DNA of 12,724 bases from Goniomonas avonlea (taxonomy: Eukaryota; Cryptophyceae; Goniomonadida; Goniomonadaceae), in contig QUTJ01031557.1 in the NCBI GenBank assembly GCA_003573635.1, positions 1 to 12,724 on the forward strand, given 5' to 3'. Of this stretch, positions 1 through 7,293 are shown piece by piece. The notes beneath the pieces are model-generated. The model searched no databases. It was not told the origin of the DNA and saw only the letters and a program-made list of their open reading frames with translations. Both the position numbers and the translations under genes were made by a program. Positions within the stretch are counted from its first letter, which is position 1. Every line of letters starts with the position of its first letter.

Positions 1-1034
1 CCTGATAAATCGGTTGGCCGGTAAAGGTGTCATTAGCGCTTCCGCAGGCCGAGAAGATTCTGTCGCAAAACGATCTGGCAAGGTCGGATCAGGCACCGCG
101 GGAAACAGTCAGGAGATACGCACCCGCAAATTGTCACGTTGGTTCCCAGGTTGCCGTCCGACACAGGTGGCACGAAGTTTCCAGCGTACGGCGAACAGGT
201 GCCGCAGCTCAGCATGCCCAGAGCACTGTCGCACTGAGGGGGCCGGTTGTACATGTTAACGCTCAAAGAGAAGGACCACTCCAGTTTGCTCTGGCAGAAT
301 CCTGTGGCACAGCAGGTGCCCTAGGAGAGGTGAGCAACTAAAATGGTGAAGATCCCACTCACAGCGAAAAATTGGCAACAGTGCGCGTTGTTGTTGCCCT
401 GGCCAACAACGTGCGGCTCAGTGTATCCGCCCTTACAGAATCCAACAGAGTCTGTGGGATCGGGAGAGCAGGTCGGACAGCTCCCTGAATGAGCAGTCAG
501 CATGAGCTACGCAATGTTCACACCAACCATACCGTAGCCGAGAGGCTCGGCGCGAGCAAAGTATCCCGTGGACCCGAGGACCGTGAAGGTCAACACGATG
601 ATAGAAGCAACAAGGACAATGACAACGCTGAGGATCCCTGCCCCCTTGGCGATCGGGTTCCGGCTTCGGACGAAACAGAAACCACCAAACCAAACCGGAC
701 AACAAAAGAACCCAAGAACAAGCACAGCAATCGATGGGCACACGGTGGAGTCGTCACGGTTGTCATCAAGTACAACGTATGTGGTGGGTTGCTGGAAGAG
801 CAGCGGGGTGTTGACAGGTGCCCCAGTGGACTGCTGGTAGTAAATTGGCTGCGCTGGCCCAGGGGCATAGGCAGCGTGAGGAGCGGAATATGGTTGATAC
901 GCTTGAGGTTGGTACGGTTGAGGGTACGGTTGAGCTTGGTACGCTTGTACGATTGGTGTTCCTTGGTAGACACCATCGGCTCCAGCAGCTGGAGCGGGGT
1001 GTAGCGGAGCGTTGAACTCGTCTGCTTTGGTCAT
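1..1034 (-). CDS. Membrane protein with Pro/Tyr-rich tail and folate-receptor-like Cys-rich domain (3' partial)
   Basis: Exons read on the minus strand are 1034-533, 484-363, 320-124 and 74-1, running off the left edge. Introns of 48, 42 and 49 bp have GT-AG ends (donors gtatgg, gtgagt, gtgcgt), and phases 1, 0 and 2 keep one frame for 298 codons. The start at 1034 (MTKADEF) is the first Met after the divergent gap; an upstream in-frame Met at 1061 is possible. Residues 1-85 are Pro/Tyr/Gln-rich with repeated PYQPQ-like units. Hydrophobic segments lie at about 100-122 (with a CC pair) and 133-153, separated by the basic loop RSRNPIAKGAG. From 169 the chain is Cys-rich: CC, a Trp, then CDSALGMLSCGTCSP and ICGSFCDRIFSAC, a spacing like the folate receptor/retbindin domain. 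Two N-glycosylation sequons (NVT, NDT) suit an outside location. The hydrophobic pair with a basic loop behind a Pro-rich tail recalls CD225/dispanin topology, which would put the Cys-rich part outside; this is inference. Ligand unknown. Confidence 0.72.
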
Positions 1035-1125
1035 GGCAAGGCCCAAGGGTCGAGTTTGCAACGCGGTTCGCTCCCGGTACAGTAGCGAACAACTTCACGA
1101 TAGTTCAACGATACTGTCAGTTTCA
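1035..1125. promoter_or_regulatory. 91-bp divergent promoter region with centred inverted repeat
   Basis: This gap separates the start codons of the folate-receptor-like gene (minus) and the neuferricin gene (plus), so it must hold both promoters and both 5' leaders. A perfect 7-bp inverted repeat, GTTCGCT at 1066-1072 and AGCGAAC at 1084-1090 with an 11-bp spacer, is centred at 1078, almost exactly mid-gap. No TATA box is visible. The promoter role is inferred from position only. Confidence 0.55.
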
Positions 1126-2153
1126 ATGGAACTGCGACAGCGACGAGCCCCTGAGGCTACACCAAGCTCCACGGCAACACGCAGGGCACCAACCGGGGGA
1201 TACGGTTATATAGCCTTAGTTGGTGCTGCTGCTGTTGTCCTAGTTGTACTTTGCGTGACTGGATTTCCGGAAGTGGAAGACCGGGCCCCAGGAGTTTTGT
1301 TCACCAAGGAGGAGCTGGCTCTTTACGATGGTGAGAAGAAGAGCGAGGTGTACTTAGCAATCGCGGGGCAGGTGTTTGAGGTTACCAGAGGTGCCAAACA
1401 TTATGGGAAAGGCGGCGGGTACAGCTTCTTTGCGGGGCGGGATGGCACGAGAGCTTTTGTCACTGGGGACTTCACGGAAACGGGTTTGACTGACGATCTC
1501 GACGGCTTCACCCCAGAGCAAATGCGCGGTGTAAAGCACTGGCTCGAATTCTATCACAAGGACTACAAATACGTTGGGAAGGTGCAGGGGCGCTTCTACG
1601 ATGCACAGGTGCGCCCGATGCTTATCAGCCACTCGGCTCAATTACAAGCGGATGCAGGGTCATGGAACCGCGGCACTAGCTCGCTTCCTCAAAGGAGTAG
1701 AAGATGGGGATCTTGAGCACATGAACCAGGAGGTCTTGAAAAAGCAGTACCCTGGATGTGACTCCCGATGGTCGCAGGCAGCCGGCGGCGAGGTGATATG
1801 CTTGACACCCCCGAATCCTTCTTGCTCCATGATTTTCGGTGTCGCCTGTCGCAACGCCTACTCTCGCATCTTGGAATTCAAAGATAACTCTGAGAACCTG
1901 AGCTAATATCTGAGCTCGCAGGTCTGGTGCGCCACCAATAGTGGCGGCATTCAGAGAGACTGGATTGGCGTGCCAAGAAAAATGTTTTTGCCAGGTAACT
2001 GCTTTGACTCGGCGACCCGTATCTCACAACTAAGTGGTCGCAGGCTCAACCAATGTGCGGTGCGCGTGCGTTCAGTTGCACGAAGCAGACGGTGCCAGCT
2101 TTCAGCAGTACGAGGGCTGCAAGCCTGACAGCAGCCGCTGCAAGATTGTGTAA
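1126..2153 (+). CDS. CYB5D2: Neuferricin (cytochrome b5 domain-containing protein 2), MAPR family
   Basis: Exons 1126-1608, 1649-1792, 1922-1994 and 2044-2153 give 269 aa, close to the 264 aa of human neuferricin. Introns are 40, 129 and 49 bp (phases 0, 0, 1). Residues 27-46 form a transmembrane or signal-anchor segment. Residues 57-158 are the cytochrome b5-like domain with the MAPR signature: [20 protein letters not shown], then [17 protein letters not shown] proteins bind heme through a tyrosine; Tyr99 (in GGYSFF) aligns with the known ligand position of PGRMC1. The C-terminal part has the neuferricin-specific pattern WC..(T/S)[13 protein letters not shown], then RCACV, then YEGC and a final Cys, suggesting a disulfide-bonded lumenal or secreted region. 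Family members are reported as secreted or ER-associated heme proteins; the role here is not known. The start at 1126 is chosen because upstream in-frame codons overlap the divergent promoter and lack similarity. Ends in TAA. Confidence 0.93.
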
Positions 2154-2684
2154 ATCCCAAGTTATCAGGTTCCTGTGTAGGAATCCGTCGGAGTGGAGAG
2201 TGCTTGTCATTTCGCGTCAAGTATTGCCATGGGAATGGGAGCCAGCACCCTGGTCCTAGAGAGACAGAGACAGAGACAGAGACAGAGACAGACAGAGACA
2301 AGAGACAGAGACAGAGACGGAGAGAGAGAGGGGGGGGGACAGAGAGGATTGGGACAAGCCTCACTCTTCCGAGAGCATGATCATTGCAATCGGCTCATCC
2401 GCATGCATCACCCTACGCGAATATCTCAAACGAATGATCACAACGTCCCGGACGCTGGATTTAGAAACCTGAAACCTTTCGACCACCTTGTGTCTCGCAA
2501 CCATTCGTTTGATGCGCGGACCATCAACTCCATCGTCTGTTTGAGATGCTTGACCGATGGCAGAGTGGGGATGGTACAACAGTGCTCTCCAGCGCACGAG
2601 AAGGGGCAGCTGGTTAGAGTTAAGGGTTCATGGCACAACAGGCGAAAAAGCGGCTGATCACAAACTGGAGTGTATTGCATTGAG
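2154..2684. other. Intergenic region between convergent gene ends
   Basis: These 531 bp lie between the stop of the neuferricin gene (plus) and the stop of the TBP-like gene (minus), so both 3' UTRs must fall here. No canonical AATAAA is evident on the plus side close to the stop. A 78-codon minus-strand frame at 2361-2597 has no start context or similarity I recognise. Apart from the purine/CAGAGA microsatellite I see no further feature. Confidence 0.6.
2257..2348. repeat. Purine-rich (CAGAGA)n microsatellite
   Basis: About 90 bp of degenerate GAGACA/CAGAGA units with a run of nine G near 2330-2338. It lies in the convergent 3' region. Similar GAGACAAAGA words recur on the plus strand inside the intron of the TBP-like gene (about 3527-3620), so this word is a local compositional bias and not a coding signal. 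Confidence 0.8.
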
Positions 2685-5603
2685 CTACGCCGCTGCAGCC
2701 ATGTCCACGGCAGACAGTAACGTGTCCAGAGAGCCACAACGAACAGTTGGTGGCAAGCAACGCGACAACAACGAGCCCGTGCAAGGCTGCGAGTGCTGCG
2801 GTTTGAGGCACGGCTTGGGTGCGACCTGGATGGTCGTTCGGGCCATTGCAGGAGATTGAATTGGGTTTCGAGACTGCGGTTGCTGCGGGGGGTTGGCAGC
2901 GACGTCGACAGGTCGCAAATCGCACGAGGGCTGTTGGAATGGTTGAGGTCGGTCGAGCCGGGCCATCGCTGGAGACAGAGTCGGTGTTCGAGGCTGCGGT
3001 TGCTGGGGTTTTGCAGCGACGTCGACAAGTCGTAAATCGCACGAGGGCTGTCGGAAGGGTTGAGGTCGGTCGAGCTGCTGAGACTGCGCCTGAGGTCGGT
3101 CGAGCTGCTGAGACTGCGCCTGAGGTCGGTCGAGCTGCTGAGACTGCGCCTGCACCCACTGTTCGGGCCGCACACTGCGAGCTCGCAGGTGCTGGTCCTG
3201 ACGGTGGAGCGAGTCGCTGGACTGCTCGGACGAACCAAGGGTCGCAGACGGAGAGCTGGTTGTGAGAGCGTGGAGGCAGGACACACTGAGGTCGAACGCA
3301 ACTTGCGCCTTCGCCAGGAGTGCTGAGCACACTGTCACAGCCAGCAACGCCGCGACGGAGAGAATCACGTTGGTGTTGGTGTTGGGGGTGGCGGGGGTGG
3401 TGGCGGCGGCGTCCGCCACCACCTCCTCTGATTGGGCTGGAGCCTGGGCAAAGAGAGCATCGTAGAGCTGGTCCAGCTGTGCGCGCTGCGAGGGTGGGGG
3501 TTGGCGAGGGCTTGGTCAAAGGTCTTTGTCAAAGAGACCACGGGAGAGACAACCAAGAAGACAAGGGCACAAAGAGACGCGATAGAGACAACCAAAGACA
3601 CAAAGAGACAGCGAAATTCGTGTTGGCGAGGGTTGGTCGCACCATCGCACCACATGAGAGAGACGATCGCACGAGAGAGAGAATCGCACCAACTCTCGCA
3701 CCAACTCTCGCCGACCAAGAAGAGACAACACGCTTCCCAACACGCACTGGAGCAGTCGAACAATGCGCACCTGTTGAGCCACAGCCTGGGCTTGGTCCTG
3801 GAGCGCGGCTTGGGCCTGGGCTTGGAGCGCAGCGTATTGCGCAGCAGCCACAGCTTGGGCCTGGGCCTGGAGCGCAGCGTATTGCGCAGCAGCGAGAACG
3901 ACGACCTGTTGGTCGTGAGCAGCAGCTTGGGCTTGGAGCGCGGCCACTTGGGCTTGGAGCGCGGCCACTTGGGCAGCAGCGGGAACGACGACCTCCTGGT
4001 CGTGAGCAGCAGCTTGGGGGAGCGCAGCGACCTGCGCATCAGGGAGAACTCCGCCCTGTGCGAGATCCTGAGCGCCGAGCGCTTGGACATCGTGAGCCAC
4101 AGCTTGGGCTTGGAGCGCAGCGGGGAGATCAATGACCTCATGGTCGTGTCCACCCTGCGCGAGAACTTGAGCACCGAGAGCTGGCACAGGGGCGCCCTGG
4201 ATGGCGACCTCCTGGTCTTGTCCGCCCTGCGCGACACCCTGAGCCCCGAGCGCTTGCACAGGGGCACCCTGTGCGAGCGCCGGTGCGAGCGCCTGTGGCC
4301 CAAGCACAGCAGCCACAACGGCTGCAGGATTGAACTCGTTGTTGACGTCGTCCATCACCACGTCGGGCGCGTGGACGGCCTCGTCAATTTCAGCCTCCGC
4401 CATCTGCTGCGGCAGCTGCATCTGCTCCTGGGCCTGCTGCCAGAGATCCTGGATCTCGTCTGGGTTCTCCTCGTCGGTCGTGGACTGCAGGAGCTGTTGG
4501 AAGATCTCCTCGTCCGTGGCCGCGCCCGCGACAGCAGGCGAACCCGGCGGCAAGGCGGTCGAGGTGAACTGGACGCTCTCCGCGAACTGGAGAGGCGGCT
4601 GCGGGGTAGAGGGGGGCTGCCGGGTCGGGAGCAGGACGCCAGCAGCTTGCAGAGCAGCAAGCAGGTCGTCATCCTCTGGGTCGGGAGGAGGAGCCGCTGC
4701 AGGAGCCGCTGCAGCCACACGAGGACGAGCAGCCACACGAGGACGAACTGGGGCTGCACGGGTTGCTGTACGCTGCCGAGTCGGGGCTGGGCTGTCTTCA
4801 GGCTGAACGAAGTCGAAATGGTCGCTCAGAACGCCTGCCACCGCGGAAAACGCGTTGTACATGTCGAGCTCCGTGATGTTGCCCATGCAAGCAATTTTGC
4901 CGCTTGCAAAGACGATGACACTTGCTGGCTTCTTCCCGCGACCACTGCCAGGCGGAGGGGGGACCGAGCACCGAACGCCGTTGTAGACCTTGGGATCGTA
5001 CTTGACAGCGAAATGCTTGCCCAGCAGTTCGCAGGCGCGAGAAAGAGACAGTGGGTATCCCAAGTTGCTATCGGCTTTGCGCATTACAATGGACATCTCG
5101 GAGTAAGCCAGAGACGGTGGGTGATGCACAGCAAAAAGGGGGTTGCCCTCATCGTCGTCGAGCCGAATACGAGCGATGCGCTTCACAAGCGACTCAGCAA
5201 CCGCATGACATTCGTCCTCGCTGCGGCACCCAGCGAGCTTGATTTTACCGTTGCAGAAGACGCACACAGAGACCTTGTGCCCACGATAGCGAAGTTCGAT
5301 GGTGGCCTGGTTCTGGAAGCTGCGTTTGCTCTTGCCTTTCGCCATGGTGTACGCCGTCGAGTGCGGGTCGAAGACGACATTGCCACCAGGAATGCCCAGA
5401 GCCAGAAGGCGCAGATTCACTGCCTGGTTGAGTTTACAGCTGGCGGTCGTTGTGCTCACTCGGAGCGGTGCGGGGGACGGATGGTGTTCAGAGTCCCGAG
5501 AGGGGGAGTGCACTAAGTCGGTAGAGGCTTCAGAAAGCAAGTCATGATCCTCCTCTGAGAGGAAGTCACAAACTCCTGTGTTTCTTTCACGTACGGATGC
5601 CAT
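2685..5603 (-). CDS. Divergent TBP-fold protein with Ala/Gln-rich repeats and C-terminal membrane anchor
   Basis: Exon 1 is 5603-3771 (611 codons) and exon 2 is 3485-2685, joined by a phase-0 intron (CAG|gtgcgc, cgcag|CGC); the product is 877 aa. Residues about 49-147 and 165-265 are two TBP-type repeats: VSTTTASCKL then VCVFCNGKIKLAG, and VKYDPKVYNGV then VIVFASGKIACMG. Both keep the F-x-x-G-K-I motif. Of the four DNA-intercalating Phe positions of TBP, two remain (F116, F232); the others appear as T83 and Y207. Known TBPs and TBP-like factors bind the minor groove of promoters and recruit TFIIA/TFIIB; whether this one does is inference. Residues 270-430 are acidic/Pro/Gln-rich, 430-611 are Ala/Gln repeats likely helical or coiled coil. 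Residues 651-669 form a clear hydrophobic segment (NVILSVAALLAVTVCSALLA), followed by tandem repeats to 827 and a short tail. Exon 2 has no Met before the hydrophobic segment, so it must be spliced to upstream coding sequence. Paucity of introns contrasts with its neighbours. Confidence 0.72.
2839..3150 (-). repeat. Tandem repeats inside exon 2 of the TBP-like gene
   Basis: Three perfect copies of a 30-bp unit occupy 3061-3150 and encode QAQSQQLDRP three times (residues about 723-752). Next to it, two diverged copies of about 117-120 bp at roughly 2839-2958 and 2959-3075 encode units of 39-40 residues beginning LDRPQPF and ending SPAMAR. All unit lengths are multiples of three, so copy number can change without breaking the frame. 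The array lies beyond the membrane segment. Confidence 0.85.
3486..3770 (-). other. Intron of the TBP-like gene
   Basis: 285 bp with donor CAG|GTGCGC and acceptor CCCACCCTCGCAG|CGC, much longer than the 40-50 bp norm here. On the coding strand its 3' half is pyrimidine-rich with repeated GTCTCT words, as expected before an acceptor. The upstream frame stays open for 84 codons into the intron and stops at 3516, so an unspliced transcript would encode a 695-aa protein lacking the hydrophobic segment. Confidence 0.7.
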
Positions 5604-6302
5604 TCAAAGAAAGGGCCGTCATGGGTGAAGGAGGGGAGGGGTGGCGTTGGCTGGTTGGACTTAACATCCCGTTTCAGGACTCAAGCAGCTCTCGACCTCT
5701 TACAGAAATTTGTGCACTCTCGATTATCGATGTGGCTAACGAGGTTTCAACTCACTCAGTTTTCAGATAGCTATATGGCACCTTTTCTGAACTTCGCCTG
5801 GTTGAAGTTGAAGTTGAAGTTCGCCAGCTGCGTTGCAGTCGGCTTTTTTCAGCCTGATTAGAACTCTGAGCTCAAGACATATCTCTGGAACTCAAGGAAT
5901 TCCCAACCCTAACATGAAGCCCACACAACAATCCCTTTTGCAACCATACAAAGTCAAGTCGACACACAATGTGTTCCAAGAAGGAGAGAGATCAAGCCAC
6001 CCAGACGAAACTGTAAGAAGCCCTGTTTTAATGCTTGCAGCCCCAGCATACGCGATGCTGCCCACATGTATATCGAACAGCTCTGGCCACGTGCCGCACT
6101 GACACAACTCTGACGCTCCGCAATGCGTTGATTATATTCATTGATATCGCACGTGATCTGCTCTCCCGCCCAAACACCCCGCGCCCCTTGCTTGTTGTTT
6201 GCCTCCGCCATCATCCCCAAATAGGTTCGCGATACGTGCATAACGCTCCTCAGCAAATATACACCTCTCCGATCGCGATAAGGCGCACACACCCCGTGCA
6301 CG
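5604..6302. other. Intergenic region upstream of the TBP-like gene
   Basis: No gene is convincing in these 700 bp, which should contain the TBP-like promoter. Two CACGTG E-box palindromes lie at 6088-6093 and 6150-6155. A minus-strand frame from 6208 or 6211 to 5954 begins MAEANNKQGARGVWAGEQ and reads protein-like for about 35 residues, then loses character; it could be a short first exon, but I could not place a continuation. Confidence 0.45.
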
Positions 6303-6602
6303 ACGCGTGACGCGCCTCATACACTCCGCGAAATGAGACGCGTCAGCGGCTACAGCAACACGCTACGCTCCTCATACATGAAGAGACAACGCGACGTGTC
6401 TCATACATCATACAGCACCGAGATGAGACACGTGGCGTCTCGCAGACACCTCCGCTGCGACGCTTCTCATACACGTCATCCAGCACCGAGATGAGACACG
6501 TGCGTGTCGCAGACACCTCCGCTGCGGAAACGCGACGCTTCTCATACACGTCATACAGCACCGAGATGAGACACGTGGCACCTCACGCGGCGCGTTTCAC
6601 AT
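6303..6602. repeat. Tandem hairpin/E-box array
   Basis: Units begin with TCTCAT at 6399, 6465 and 6540, giving copies of 66 bp, 75 bp and a partial one, sharing CATACAGCACCGAGATGAGA and CGCAGACACCTCCGCTGCG. Each contains CACGTG (6429-6434, 6497-6502, 6572-6577). The first copy forms a hairpin with perfect 11-bp arms, ACGTGTCTCAT at 6394-6404 and ATGAGACACGT at 6423-6433, and an 18-nt loop. A related imperfect hairpin lies at 6309-6344. ACGCGT occurs at 6303-6308 and 6338-6343. The array lies between the 3' end of the RBM24/38-like gene and the 5' end of the TBP-like gene. Function unknown. Confidence 0.8.
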
Positions 6603-7293
6603 AAATTCATACCGCCGCCCACCGGTCATCGCATCCGAAACGCGTGTTCGGACGCATCGTCGAGTCTGATACCACAAGGCCCACGCCACGCCTGATACAC
6701 CCCCTCCCCTCACTTGACGTCAGCAAACAACCATGACGCGCCCCCATACACCGTTTCGTCCGTGACGCGCTGCATATACACAAACGCGTGCAGAACACAG
6801 GGGTGCTGCACAGAAGGAGCAGCACCCGCTAGAACGTCGGGCATCTGGGGGACTGGGGAGTGTGTGTCACGCCGGAACTCCCCCCCCCCCCTCTCTCCCC
6901 TCTGCCCCTACCGCCTGCCTCTGCTCGCTTCCGTACACGTTGGCTGCGGGACGGACTGTGCGCTGCAACGAGGGGCGCACAAACTTGTGCCATGTCCCCC
7001 CGGAACCCTTGCCTTCTGCGCCTGCCAGATACAAGCGATCTGACAGAGTTGGGAAGCAAGTGTCCCGAGGCGAATCAACCCCATGCCTGTATCTCAAATT
7101 CGAGACACCCAGCCGAAGCAACGCCGCCAGCCCCACAATGCCCCTGCTCGTCTCTAAACTCACTACACCAGTGGACATCCAGCGGAAATCCACTGGCGCC
7201 ACAGCCAGCTTCCTGTGGCGAACCACCAACCCCAACGCCCCCTCCCACTCACTGGACTCAGTGTCCACCCCCATCCCATCCACCACACTGTGA
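6603..7293. other. Intergenic region and 3' UTR of the RBM24/38-like gene
   Basis: No credible gene is seen. The part near 7293 must be 3' UTR. It holds two more ACGCGT palindromes (6640-6645, 6784-6789), a TGACGTCA palindrome of CRE type at 6715-6722, and a run of about twelve C near 6881-6893. Several frames stay open here, which I attribute to C-rich composition. Confidence 0.5.
7168..7219 (-). repeat. Two adjacent inverted repeats in the presumed 3' UTR
   Basis: The first pairs CCAGTGGA (7168-7175) with TCCACTGG (7189-7196), loop 13 nt. The second pairs GCCACAG (7198-7204) with CTGTGGC (7213-7219), loop 8 nt. They lie 75-126 nt past the stop codon of the RBM24/38-like gene, so they would be transcribed as consecutive stem-loops. 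Confidence 0.6.

Noticed and set aside
507-1034. Gene 1 exon 1 as a complete stand-alone protein ending at the TAG at 507
   Set aside because: A donor at 532 and acceptor at 485 fit the local intron size and carry the frame into the Cys-rich exons, which otherwise lack a start. Kept as an alternative in the finding.
2361-2597. 78-codon minus-strand frame in the convergent intergenic region
   Set aside because: A short internal stretch looks protein-like, but there is no homologue I recognise, no splice link to the TBP-like gene, and the length is compatible with chance.
2620-3519. Overlapping minus-strand frames across exon 2 of the TBP-like gene (including 2438-3301)
   Set aside because: Repeat units are multiples of three, so several frames stay open. 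Only the chosen frame has the hydrophobic segment and matches exon 1 at a phase-0 splice.
3432-5516. 694-codon plus-strand frame antisense to the TBP-like gene
   Set aside because: It reads as Leu/Arg/Ser-rich low complexity mirroring the Ala/Gln repeats, has no recognisable domain, and overlaps a frame with clear TBP-type motifs. Repetitive GC-rich codons open the opposite strand by themselves.
6303-6602. CRISPR-like array
   Set aside because: Only two to three units of unequal length, no uniform repeat/spacer structure, and the genome is eukaryotic.
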